64,000 nt of DNA from Chrysoperla carnea. Lineage: Eukaryota; Arthropoda; Insecta; Neuroptera; Chrysopidae. Below the pieces are notes generated by a model. The model did no database searches, was not told the origin of the DNA, and worked only from the letters and a program-made list of their open reading frames with translations. The position numbers and the translations under genes are program-made. Below, piece by piece: positions 33,642-44,046 of this stretch. The stretch lies in assembly GCF_905475395.1 (NCBI RefSeq), contig NC_058342.1:2242501-2306500 (forward strand). Direction: 5' to 3'. Numbering within the stretch: position 1 is the stretch's first letter; every line of letters starts with the position of its first letter.

Positions 33642-35250
33642 TTATGAAAGAACAGAATTAATGATATATCTCAGTAGCCGGCTGTCTGAGAGTTTATCGA
33701 TATATTCCCTTGTTCTTGCGTATGACCCCCTCACTAACCCTGATTCGGGTATGCTCCCGACAGTGGTCACTATGTCCAGATACTGCAAATCCCACGTGCC
33801 ATCCGTGAGAATATCAGCATCTGAATCCAGCAAGCACCTCAACTGCTCGAAACTGAATGTTTCAGTACGGGCCTCTGTAGCGAAAGCTGTTGGCTCCGCA
33901 CTTGTAGTTTTGATGTACCCGAAAGACGCCGACATGGAAATAAGCGAAAGAAACTTTGGTGTTGCAACCGAAGGCCTTAGTAGAATTTGCTGTTAAGCAG
34001 TCCTCTCAGGAGTGGCATCAGTCGCTTAACGACTGGAATCAAATCCTTCCTGATCTTCGTTTCTGGATTTTTCCTCTTTGGAGCAACAGAGATTTTGGGA
34101 CCCTCTGTTGTAGTATTGAGAGCCCTTACTTTCTTCTGTTCCCTAACTCCTTTTCTGTGCCAACTTGTGTCGGTGTCTATCCCTTGAGTGGCCGCTATTT
34201 TTGCTGACGCCCTTTCTTTTGTCTCGTTGCAACTTGACCTGCAACAGGGGTTGCATGTATACGCTCCTGTGGTGAGAGATGTTGTTTCACTGCTTTGACA
34301 GTCAGAGCCTCCATATATGCAAGCCCTTCTTTCACCTTAAGCCGCTGAACAGCGGCCTCCTGCTTGTAAGTCAAACAGTTTTTATTACGAACGGTGTGTG
34401 CACTTTTACAGTGCACACACTTCAAAGGTTGGACACACGGTTTGCCTCTGTGCGGCGGCTTACCACACACAAAAATTTCCTTCCTTTTACATTTAGATGC
34501 CTGGTGTCCATATCCTTGGCATCAAAAGCAGCGAAGCGGTTCCGGAACATAAAGACGGATCGGAACATACTGGTGAATTCCAATCCAACATCGATGTGGG
34601 ATGGAAGACTGGTTCCATCGAATGTAGATTGTAATATTGGTTCCACCAATGCTCCACCCTTTCTCCACTTTATTCGTTGGACCGCGATGATACCTTGCGT
34701 ACCCAGCTCGTTCGTGATCTCCTCAAGTGTACAGTTGAGTTCACTGCAAAAAACAACATCTTTAGTGTAGTTCAAGATCGGATGAGGTGTGATGTTTCGA
34801 TGTTTACCTCATCATCTTCCAACCTTGACACAACCAATAACTTTTCGCCTGCTTGGCAGAAAAAACCTCAATTAATAGGTCGCAACGAATCTTCTGGACG
34901 CCTTTGTTTGTCCAGCCAACTCGTAGACAACCTTTGCGATAAGGAAGGGGCTCGATCTTTCGAAAGACCCTTCCTTCTTATTCACGATGAAGAACCTCTG
35001 AGGGTTCCTCGTTAAACCCCCGGAGACAACCAATGACATTGGCTTGCTGCCCTTAAAAATTTTTTTCTAGGGGGTTTGGGCCCCCTAACGTTTCAGAACA
35101 AACCGAGACGCCGCTCGAGGCCCGTAACGTGGGGTCGCCCGGTTTCGGATGGGACAGGAATAGTGTTCCACCAATAACACCGACCGGCACTGGGGATCCT
35201 ACCCCTGCACTGTAGATTTTAATTTTTTCCTTTTGTACTATCAAATATAT
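33642..35250 (-). pseudogene. Jockey-type ORF1 (gag-like, CCHC) relic
   Basis: 34422-34775 encodes a segment starting GTQGIIAVQRIKWRKGGALV, then RFAAFDAKD. In another frame, Cys/His boxes (HRGKPCVQPLKCVHCKSAH, RNKNC) lie at 34360-34470. This is the order of jockey-clade ORF1 proteins: an RNA-recognition-like region then zinc knuckles. At least one frameshift lies near 34450. 35053-35250 looks like the proline/glycine-rich N-terminal or 5' UTR part. 33642-33935 is open but unassigned. Confidence 0.6.
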
Positions 35251-35289
35251 AAATTAGATTTTAATTTTTCCTTTTGTACTATCAAAATT

Positions 35290-35625
35290 TTGTTTTTTGG
35301 TTTGAAGGGGTTTTCCTTCCCCACGCACAGAAGAATTTGATCCGGGAGGAGCTAGGTCCTTACGTAGAGTAGTGAAAACTGATGAACGTTCCCCTATCCG
35401 CCACCTGGGGACCCGCCCAGTAGGAGTTGGCTTCTCCTCTGTACTGCAGCAAAATGCAGCAATCCCCAGTGCTGGGGATATCTGCTATTTATTTTTCATT
35501 TTATTTGTTATATTAGTTGTTATTTTTTTGTTATTTACTGTTATTTATCTGTTTTTTTTTTTCTTTTTTTGTTATTAAAAGTATCACATGTTCTGAAAAA
35601 CAATGTTTTGTAAAAAAAGAACGAA
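35290..35625 (-). other. Probable jockey 5' UTR plus T-rich tract
   Basis: GC-richer sequence with paired motifs around 35340-35480 (GGGACCCGCCC, CCCCAGTGCTGGGG palindrome at about 35464-35477), followed by a T-rich tract to 35575. No ORF in the right orientation. Confidence 0.35.
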
Positions 35626-35628
35626 TAA

Positions 35629-36770
35629 ATATTGAATTGAATTGAATTGAATACAAATAAATGCGCTCATAGAAAGTTGTTCGATGATAGAAATTATATT
35701 TATGTTCATCGCGTGTATTGTATTGGCCTGTTGAGATTTCGTCTGTTGCTAGCATATTTTTGAAGTGCACGAATACTAGAAGCTCATCAGCTTAAATAAC
35801 AAATACAGTAAAAATGGAATTTTAACGAAAGCTGCCTTAGTTTCTCTATAGATCACACAAGGCAATAATATAGTAATATCGCTTTGAGCCATGAATACTC
35901 TACCTGTTTCCGTACTTTTGCCCCAAATTTTAATACCGTAAATCATAATAGAATTGAATACAAATGGCCATAGTAAAACATCATCAATTCCTGATAGTTC
36001 AAATAACTTTTTGATATGCGCAATTGAAAATATGTTTTATTAAGCTTTTTTCGTACATTGCTTACTTGTTCTGTACATTTTAGATCACTGTCAATGTAAA
36101 TACGAAGAAAATTTGTTTGACCAGTATTGATAATGTTCGTAATCGTAATGTTCTCGATATGTAATCATTATTTCTTGGTTAGCTGAATATGGGTTTAAGT
36201 GCATAGAATTTATTTATTTTCTCGATGTTGACTGTTAAGCAATTTTTATTGAATCACATTTGGAACTACCGAATTGTGTTTTGTGTTTTTTCTGTTGCTT
36301 CAGTGAGAGTAATTTTCGATACAGGCACTGATATATCATCGGCAAACATAATAAGTTTTCCGGTTGTAATATGTTCCGGAAGATCGTATATAGAAACTGC
36401 AGAGTAAAGGGTACAATTTATTCCTTGGGGTACCGATTTTTTTATCTCATTTTATGTTGAATGTCATAACTGATATGCCCCTTAAAACTGTAAAAACTAC
36501 CTGTTTTAGAGATAAGATTGTACAAACTTATTTGACTGATCTCTTATTCCCATAATTTTTACTTACCTTTCAGAAACTGGTGATTTACTGCATCGAACGT
36601 AGCACTCAAGCAAAAAAAAAGTCTTAAAACTTTGTCTCTGTTATCACTTTCTTTCGATATGTATTCATATAGATCAAACACTGCAGATGTAGCTGAATGC
36701 ATTGTTCGGAAGCCATGTTGTGATGTATTCAAAATACCATCCCATTTGATCCCATGTCTCTGGATCAAAT
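35629..36770 (-). pseudogene. Second jockey-like RT fragment, abutting the Polinton
   Basis: Minus-strand pieces: SQHGFRTMHSATSAVFDLYE (36640-36715), CLSATFDAVNHQFL (motif A, Asp retained, 36570-36600), VPQG (near 36430), MFADDISV (near 36335), then a LGIYIDSDLKC-like stretch. The 3' end is marked by a GAATT microsatellite at 35632-35655. Its upstream end stops near 36750-36770, exactly where the Polinton polymerase begins on the plus strand. Confidence 0.75.
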
Positions 36771-39692
36771 TAATAAATTTGAAAAGATGAACCCGCAGCT
36801 ATCGATTAACGTATACGGCTACAAAGATACGTTTCTACGTGGTTTGGAAATTTTCCCTGTACGCGTTAGTTCGAACACTGCGGGGCAGAAAATTCATCTA
36901 TTGGCTGTGGAGAATGGGAACAGTCACCACTTTTGCTGGATAAAAAATTTAGCAAAGTTGAGTCGATCGGGTGTAACAAAATACAAGAATAAAATTTATT
37001 TATGCGATCGATGTCTCAACTATTTTGCTACAGAAGTCAAACTCCAACAGCATTCAGTAAATTGTGGTGAAAAAGAAGCGGTGCGGGTACGAATGCATGA
37101 AACTGATGACGAGCGGTTCGTTGAGTTTCAGAAATTTTCTCATCAAGAACCAATTCCATATATTGTATATGCAGATTTTGAGGCGTTATTGGTACCACAA
37201 CATCATGAAGACATGGAAATGGATCATGGGTCTTATACGCAAAATATTCAAAAACATGTACCCTACAGTGTAGGTTACTATGTTCATTGTACCCATGATC
37301 CCAACCAATCGTTTTATAAGACATACCGTGGTAATGATTGCGCAAAATGGTTTGTTAAAGAACTGGAACAGGTTGCGTATACATTGGAAAAGAAAATTAA
37401 ACACGTTGAACCAATGATACCGCTCACCATCGAACAAGAAATGGAGTTTCTGTGTGCAGAAAAGTGTCATATTTGTAAAAAATCTTTTACACCAACAAAT
37501 AGTATCCGTGTGCGTGACCATTCACACATCACAGGTATGTATTAATATTTATTACTGTTAAAATTTTATCTAATTTAAATATTTATTTTACAGGTTATTA
37601 CAGAGGTCCAGCACACCAAATTTGTAACTTAAATTATCAAACTTCAAAGGTGATACCTGTTGTGATGCATAATTTAAGCGGATATGATGCACATTTTATA
37701 ATAGAACCTCTGCTAACAGAATTCGATGGTCATGTTGATGTGTTGCCCATCAACAAAGAAAAGTACATCAGTTTTACCAAACACGTCTCGGACATTCAAT
37801 TACGATTCATTGATTCCTTTAAGTTTCTCTCTGAAAAATTAGATAATCTGGCTTCCTATTTAGATAATGATAAAAAAACTATTTTACATAGAGAGGTAAG
37901 TCATAAAAAAAAATATAAATAAATAAATACTTTATACAGAGCCGTGTCTTTTTTTTATTTGCAGGTCAGTGATGATGATCAATTTCAATTGTTAACAAGA
38001 AAAGGTGTATTTCCTTATGAATACATGTCTAGTTGGGAACGTCTTGATGAGGTAAGCTTACCCACAAAAGAGGCGTTCTACAGTGCATTAACAGATGAGC
38101 ACATAACGGATCAGGATTATAATCATGCTATACAAGTATGGAATACATTTGGTTTACATACACTAGGTGAATACTCTGACCTGTATATGAAAACTGATGT
38201 GTTTCTACTTGCGGACATTTTTGAAAATTTCCGTAAAACTTGTTTGCATAAATATGGCCTTGATCCAGCTCACTCTTATACACTAGCTGGCTACACATGG
38301 GAAGCCATGTTGAAATACACCGATAAGAAACTGGAATTGTTCACTGATGTAGATAAGTTTCTGTTTATCGAGAGAGGAATCAGAGGTGGTGTGAGTCATT
38401 GCTCTAATCGCTATGCAAAAGCTAATAATAAGTACATCACAGAGGGGTATAATCCAAATGAAACACAACATTATTTGATGTATTACGATGTGGTGAATGA
38501 ATATGGAGCAGCAATGTCTACATCTTTACCCACTGGAAATTTCGAGTGGGTTGACACACCAGACGTCATGGAAATTGCAGACGATTCACCAGTCGGTTTC
38601 ATTTTAGAAGTAGATCTGGAAATACCCCAAAATCTGCATGATTACTTTAGCGATCTACCACCATGTCCGGTGATAGCAAAACCACCAGGCTCAAAACAAA
38701 AATACCTGCTTACAACTCTGTACAACAAGACCAGATATATCGTGCACTATAGAATTTTAAAATTATATATACAACTTGGTGTGAAAGTAACAAAATACCA
38801 TCGTGTGTTACAGTTTGATCAATCTCCATGGTTGAAATCATACATTGATTTCAATACCGAAATGCGTAAGAACGCAACGAATGATTTTGAAAAATCATTG
38901 TTCAAATTGATGATCAATGCAATATTCGGTAAAACCATGGAGAATATTAGAAAACACCGGGTTGTTTACATACGAAAAAATTGGGATGGAAAGCATGGAG
39001 TAAAAAAATTGATTGCTAAGCCCAATTTTCATAGTATGACAGTGCTCGATAATGACGTCAGTATTGTAGAGCTGAAAAAGACTGAAATATTTTTAAACAA
39101 ACCAATCTATGTAGGCTTCACTATTTTGGATGTATCGAAGACGTATGTGTATGATTTTCATTATAATTACATGTACCCTCGATACGGTCGTGAAAATGTT
39201 AAGCTTTTATACACAGATACCGACAGTTTAGTTTATGACATATCAAATATTTCCGTCTATGACGTCATGAGGCAGGATATTGATCGCTTTGATACTGCTG
39301 ACTTCGCACCTGATAACATCTATAAAATACCGCTTCGTAATAAGAAAGTAAAAGGTTTAATGTCTGATGAAAACAACGGTGAAGTAATGTTGGAATTTGT
39401 TGGATTGCGAAGTAAGATGTATACAGTTCGGGTGCAAAACAAGACAGAGACGAAAAAATCAAAAGGTCTCAAGAAGTCAGCAATTCGAAAGCTTACTTTT
39501 GATGATTATAAAAAATGTTTGATAGAGAATCGGAAATCGTATAATCATCAACAAAGCATTCGATCGAAGCGCCACAAAATTCATACCATCAAACAGCAGA
39601 AAGTGGGCTTATCACCATTTGACCAAAAACGATACATTACTCACAATTCATGTGAAACAAAACCATGGGGCCACTATAGCATTATTTGTTGA
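36754..39692 (+). CDS. polB: Protein-primed DNA polymerase B, 3 exons, N-terminally truncated
   Basis: Replicates the element. Exons 36754-37534, 37594-37895 and 37965-39692 join in frame to 936 codons. A Cys/His finger (C84, C87, H100, C104) comes first. The 3'-5' exonuclease follows: YADFEALL with D141/E143, and HNLSGYDAHF in exon 2. Polymerase motifs: A, YYDVVNEYGAAMS (D about 536); B, KLMINAIFGKTMEN; C, YTDTDSLVYD (D779, D781). All catalytic acids expected of the family are present. ATG 36754 is used because upstream sequence is LINE; the region before it, seen in the relic at 5.78-6.1 kb, is missing, so the protein lacks its N-terminus. Confidence 0.92.
37535..37593 (+). other. Intron 1 of polB
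   Basis: 59 bp: ACAG then gtatgt, ending ttttacag before GTTATTACAGAGG. Removal (phase 1) restores HITGYYRG across the join; unspliced, a stop follows after two codons. Consensus GT-AG. Confidence 0.85.
37896..37964 (+). other. Intron 2 of polB
   Basis: 69 bp: AGAGAG then gtaagt, ending atttgcag before GTCAGTGATGATG. Removal (phase 0) joins LHRE to VSDDDQFQLL. Unspliced reading reaches a stop at 37920-37922. Confidence 0.85.
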
Positions 39693-39933
39693 GTGTAAGT
39701 ATTTTATATTTTATGTTTTTAATATTTAGCTAATTTTTGCTGTTGTTTCAGAAATGTGTCCTGCTGTTGTTGTGATGATCCTCAAAGTGGTTCGGTATTG
39801 TGATAGGTGTACAAACAATTGATAGAGTAGTGCGCATGAACAATTGATAGAGTAGTGGTGGGGGTGTCAAAAAAACTGATAGTTAGGTAGAATTATTGTA
39901 GAAAACAATTTAGTGTTAGTTTAAACATACAAA

Positions 39934-40359
39934 ATGCAAGACTTTGATAATCATAATAGTGATAACAACTGTATTGTTAATATGATTAAAGATAATTGTA
40001 GTTTAAGTACTATAAACAATGTGTTAACAAAGTATTTTAAAACATTGGTTAATATGGCAATTAAATGTGGTCGACCGGAAACTTTAAACTACCTTATTGA
40101 TAAGGTAGAACAAATGGGCTTAGAAGTGAAATTTTCCCCATCGTCAGACGATGAAGACAAACAAATTTGGAACTGGATTTTAAAAAATATCCACTCTGGA
40201 CAAAAAGATGGAATTGTAGGACTATCCATTTTTGAACAATCTTACTATAGTGTATTTACATCAGACGAGTTATCCGACTATGTTCAAGTGAAAGAAATAA
40301 TTGAAAATTATCTTATGAAGAAAGATGATGATGATGACAATGGACACTTTTCAGAATAA
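39934..40359 (+). CDS. Small acidic Polinton-associated protein (141 aa)
   Basis: Function unknown. ATG at 39934, about 240 bp after the polB stop on the same strand; a possible donor gtaagt at 39697 and a tttcag at about 39752 suggest a 3' UTR intron between them. Helical, no membrane segment, with an acidic run (KKDDDDDN) near the C-terminus. The middle (YFKTLVNMAIKCGRPETLNYLIDKVEQ) looks like a repeat-type helical hairpin. The gene has a relic counterpart at 21208-21360, showing it is a regular part of this Polinton family. Confidence 0.7.
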   Translation: MQDFDNHNSDNNCIVNMIKDNCSLSTINNVLTKYFKTLVNMAIKCGRPETLNYLIDKVEQMGLEVKFSPSSDDEDKQIWNWILKNIHSGQKDGIVGLSIFEQSYYSVFTSDELSDYVQVKEIIENYLMKKDDDDDNGHFSE

Positions 40360-40581
40360 TAATTATAATGTATTTTCGATAATTTATAAATATATATTTT
40401 TTAAATATTATTATAATACAACTCTGTTTTTATATGTTATAGATAAAATTTTACAATAAAAATAATATTTTTACAATGTGATATTTTTTATTTTTTTTTT
40501 ATAAAACACAAATATGTTCACAAAAACGGTCCACTATAACAAACTTTTTATTGTTACAAGTATGTTCATAAAAACGTTCCA

Positions 40582-41505
40582 CTATAAAAGGAGACTTTTT
40601 TTATCAATATATGAATCGTGTAAAGAGTCGAACCCTAACCACCAGACTTTAACTTTGGATCCATGTTTAGCTAAGACCTTTTCCACTAAATAAATGTTTG
40701 GATCGTGAACTTTTTGTAATTCTTCGGCATAGAAACCACCCTTTATATCTTCGTTGTTGTAATCCTTCAGTAAATATGTTCTTGGGTTTGTAAGTTTCAC
40801 CTCGCGAATGGTGAATATTTCTGGTGTCCATGATGGATGAAAACCACGAGCAAACGTCGTTCTAAATTTACTTATCCTTACATGATCCCCAACTGTAAAT
40901 TTTTGTTTTGGACCCACCATCTTAATATGATTGTATGAATCTTTTAAAATCCGTTTTTCGTTTCGTGTATTGACTTGTGATGGCTTCATCCTGATTGTCC
41001 GATGGTATGAATTATTGTACTGTTTAATCAATTCCGATAATACTTTTATCCATTTATAATTACCATACAAACTGAAATGTTTGTACATCATCGATTTCAG
41101 TGTGCGTATAAATCTCTCTACAATACACGCCTTTTTAGTTGAATATACAGAATAATGGTTTATGTTGTACTCTTTCATCAATCTCTTAAATTTTTCATTA
41201 TAAAATTCCGTACCATTATCAGTTTGAAGGTTTTTCGGTGTTCGATCTTTTATAATCTGTTCCATGGCATTAGTGACATCCACCGCACTCTTGGACTTTA
41301 GTGGCATAGCCCAGCTATATTTGGAGAAGCAATCGATGACCACCAAAATATATTTAAAGTTGGTATTTTGTCTTGCATACGGGATCATTTCTACCAAATC
41401 AGCTTGAAATAAATCATTGAGTCCCTTAATGATTACACGCCTTCTTGGATAATTACGTCGAGCTGGTTTATGTAGCTCATTCACAACAATTCGTCTCTTA
41501 TCCAT
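40582..41505 (-). CDS. int: Polinton integrase (RVE type, C-terminal chromodomain-like)
   Basis: Inserts the element into host DNA. 307 aa, ATG at 41503-41505. The core has D36 (FQADLVEM), D96 (LQTDNGTEFYN) and E130 (IVERFIRTLK), the retroviral D,D-E arrangement. Basic N-terminus KPARRNYPRRR. An SH3-like stretch around VGDHVRISKFR follows, and the end (KVLAKHGSKVKVWWLGFDS) resembles a chromodomain, as in other Polinton integrases. The frame is complete. Its ATG overlaps the stop of the upstream fibre-like gene by 8 nt. It converges with the plus-strand 141-aa gene. Confidence 0.92.
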   Translation of the reverse strand: MDKRRIVVNELHKPARRNYPRRRVIIKGLNDLFQADLVEMIPYARQNTNFKYILVVIDCFSKYSWAMPLKSKSAVDVTNAMEQIIKDRTPKNLQTDNGTEFYNEKFKRLMKEYNINHYSVYSTKKACIVERFIRTLKSMMYKHFSLYGNYKWIKVLSELIKQYNNSYHRTIRMKPSQVNTRNEKRILKDSYNHIKMVGPKQKFTVGDHVRISKFRTTFARGFHPSWTPEIFTIREVKLTNPRTYLLKDYNNEDIKGGFYAEELQKVHDPNIYLVEKVLAKHGSKVKVWWLGFDSLHDSYIDKKSLLL

Positions 41506-42193
41506 CTATTAATTTATATTTTATACCAATGTCAACATATAGTAGCATGGAATCAGAGTTTGTAGTCATGAAACTTTTAGGAATGCCAAACGTTAAATAA
41601 TCGTTTGATTTTAATGTATTAAGTTTATTTTTATCTATAATAGTATCGTTTTTGAAGACCTCACAGTATGTTGGTTTAATATCTAAATGATGTATCATCA
41701 CAGAGAGTGGGAATCTAAATACATAAACTCTTGTATTATTTTCCAATATATACCATGCAAAATCAGTAGTTGGATCAGGATAAAATTGTGTTGGTTGTGT
41801 ATTACGTATTGATATTCGAAAATAACCATTTAATTTTTTCAGACTCTCGTTAAATATTTCAGTAGTGTTATTGATTTTATCACTAACATGATTGATAAGG
41901 GTGTATAAATCCACAGCATCAGTTGAAAATTCTGGACTTGCTACATTACTTATTTTTTTATTTTTTGCGTCAAAGTATGATTCTTTATCATCTAATGACA
42001 AACACTGTCCAAGACTTTCCAAGTTCACAACATCTTGCTTATTTATAGGTTTCCCAACATTCACAATTCGTCTTTGTTTTGCATCAAAGCAATTATTTCC
42101 GCCATTACATCGAAGTATTGATTCATTATGTGATGTATATGAATCTTGATAATTTTTGAAGAGAGGACATCCAAATTTATCTATACCGTTCAT
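41498..42193 (-). CDS. Fibre-like protein with two FDAK repeats (231 aa)
   Basis: ATG at 42191-42193. Two copies of an approximately 26-residue repeat, FDAKQRRIVNVGKP (from 36) and FDAKNKKISNVASP (from 74), each followed by a (V/A)V(N/D)L segment. Then an about 20-residue helix rich in Asn/Leu (100-121) and an all-beta-looking C-terminal domain (about 123-231). The I-x-NV-x-x-P with downstream D-(A/V)-V pattern resembles repeats in trimeric phage tail-fibre proteins, so I infer a virion fibre or spike. It lies in a capsid-gene strand order just before int. Not proven; an internal scaffold role is possible. Confidence 0.65.
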   Translation of the reverse strand: MNGIDKFGCPLFKNYQDSYTSHNESILRCNGGNNCFDAKQRRIVNVGKPINKQDVVNLESLGQCLSLDDKESYFDAKNKKISNVASPEFSTDAVDLYTLINHVSDKINNTTEIFNESLKKLNGYFRISIRNTQPTQFYPDPTTDFAWYILENNTRVYVFRFPLSVMIHHLDIKPTYCEVFKNDTIIDKNKLNTLKSNDYLTFGIPKSFMTTNSDSMLLYVDIGIKYKLIDG

Positions 42194-42229
42194 ACTGAGT
42201 TCTCAATAGGTTATGATGTAATTTAAATA

Positions 42230-42800
42230 ATTACATATAATAAATATAAAATCTAAACAGGTCTAATAAGAAACAGCTCGGTTTAATACTGGTCTGTATC
42301 TAAACACGTCTCTTTCTAAACAGGTCTCTTTCTAAACAGGTCTGTTTCTAAACAGGTCTGTTTCTAAACAGGTCTCTTTCTAAACAGGTCTGTATCTAAA
42401 CAGGTCTGTATCTAAACAGGTCTGTTTCTAAACAGGTCTGTTTCTAAACAGGTCTGTATCTAAACAGGTCTCTTTCTAAACAGGTCTCTTTCTAAACAGG
42501 TCTGTTTCTAAACAGGTCTCTTTCTAAACAGGTCTGTATCTAAACAGGTCTCTTTCTAAACAGGTCTCTTTCTAAACAGGTCTGTATCTAAACAGGTCTC
42601 TTTCTAAACAGGTCTGTTTCTAAACAGGTCTGTATCTAAACAGATCTGTATCTAAACAGGTCTGTATGTAAACAGGTCTGTTTAATACTGGTCTGTACCT
42701 GTTTAATACTGGTTTTAACCTGTTTAATACTGGTCTGTATCTGTTTAATACAGGTTTTGACCTGTTTAATACTGGTCTGTTTAGAAACCGGTCCGGTTTT
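42230..42800. repeat. Minisatellite of 16-bp units, TCTAAACAGGTCTGTT type
   Basis: About 24 nearly perfect 16-bp units span 42299-42690, alternating TCTAAACAGGTCTGTT, TCTAAACAGGTCTCTT and TCTAAACAGGTCTGTA. AAACAG and CTGTTT are inverted around GT, so many units are short palindromes. Diverged versions (GTTTAATACTGGTCTGTA) flank both sides to about 42230 and 42790. It separates the fibre-like and DUF8207-like genes. Confidence 0.9.
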
Positions 42801-43774
42801 TAGTATATTATATTTTCTTCCCTTAACTCTTGTATCAAACTATTGATTTCATTTTGATGGCTGAAATTTCCCGCGTCACGTGATGCGCATAACAGCCGTA
42901 ATCTGTCACAAAGTTCGTCGATTGTATTCCAGTACACATAGTCTATGGGATTATTAGTTACTCGTGATAATGTTAGAACGCTACCAGAAGCAGGAGCCGA
43001 TGGGTATAGATGTTTCTTAATGATATTTTTATACTTAAAACTTTTAGTTCCTTGAATTTGACCCTGAGAGTCATAATTCCGTCTATTAGCGCTTGTTGAT
43101 GTTACAATTTCTAAATAGTTACGCATGTCTTGCTCTGAATAATTTTTTGGTATCTGTTTTACAAAAAGCTCATATAAACCTGATGTTCCGTCATACCATT
43201 TTTCGTTCACTTGTATATCGTTGTGCTTAATGTGAACAACTGAATTACCTACATATAATCTATCAGCAGCATTATCATAACGTAATCCGTAAATATTATC
43301 GATAAGCTTATCATCTTTATTCGATAATATAAAATAAATGTATTTACCAGCCACATCTCCATAAGTCTTTGTAAAATGTTGAAGTGCATGATGATTATTC
43401 TCTGGTGATTTTATAATCTCCCTAAATACAACATCAGGAGTGTGTAATGCCTCATCCTCGTAGGTGTCTGATAGATTTTGTATTGTGACTACTGGAGTAT
43501 CTTCAAATAATTTTCGAGCCTTCATTGGCGTATAATTTAATAGTTCATCTTTATTGTCTTCTAAGGTATCATCTTCTATCTTGCGTTTTATATTAATTCG
43601 AGTAAAATCGTTTTTGTTCTCTTGTTTTTCTACTAGCTGATTCAACGGATCAGTGATGGGCTTAAATGTTTTTTCTAATGAAATGGTCGCTGTTTGTTCA
43701 TCAGCTTTGAGTGCGTTATACTTTTTCTGTATAATATCGCTCAACTTAGCTAGCTGTTTCGTTGTCTGAAGCAT
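42800..43774 (-). CDS. DUF8207-like Polinton protein (324 aa)
   Basis: ATG at 43772-43774. N-terminal about 130 residues are charged and probably disordered or coiled. The C-terminal domain has GKYIYFILSN, YGLRYDNAADRLYVGNSVV, WYDGTSGLYELFVKQIPKNY and DMRNYLEIVTSTSANRR. I recognise this as a family widespread in insect Polinton-like loci, which I believe is catalogued as DUF8207; the label is from memory. The function is unknown, and a capsid-associated or DNA-binding role is a guess. The frame is intact and ends next to the minisatellite. Confidence 0.7.
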   Translation of the reverse strand: MLQTTKQLAKLSDIIQKKYNALKADEQTATISLEKTFKPITDPLNQLVEKQENKNDFTRINIKRKIEDDTLEDNKDELLNYTPMKARKLFEDTPVVTIQNLSDTYEDEALHTPDVVFREIIKSPENNHHALQHFTKTYGDVAGKYIYFILSNKDDKLIDNIYGLRYDNAADRLYVGNSVVHIKHNDIQVNEKWYDGTSGLYELFVKQIPKNYSEQDMRNYLEIVTSTSANRRNYDSQGQIQGTKSFKYKNIIKKHLYPSAPASGSVLTLSRVTNNPIDYVYWNTIDELCDRLRLLCASRDAGNFSHQNEINSLIQELREENIIY

Positions 43775-44046
43775 GTTATCACATGAAAGCTCACAAGTTA
43801 AATGATCTATACAGTTGATAAACAGCGCTTAATAACCTAACAAGCATCATCAATCAACCTATATAATATGCTCTTTATAAGGAATAATAAATCAACTTGT
43901 ACTACAGATTAGATTTTAAAAAAATTTTATTTAAAAAAAATTACAATTTTAGATTAAAACAAAATACAAAATATGAATAAAGACAATTATTTTATTTTTT
44001 AATATTATTTATTGTTATAACTTTTTTAATCATTAACACTAATTTA
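43775..44046. other. Short intergenic stretch
   Basis: About 270 bp of AT-rich sequence between the 162-aa gene stop and the DUF8207-like start (both minus), with TATATAATA-like motifs near 43860 that could be the promoter of the latter. Confidence 0.4.

Noticed and set aside
34677..35015. Plus-strand 112-codon ORF
   Set aside because: Antisense to jockey-type ORF1 (RIKWRKGG region) and without features of its own.
42299..42690. CRISPR-like array
   Set aside because: Units are contiguous 16-mers with no variable spacers; this is a minisatellite in a eukaryotic element.
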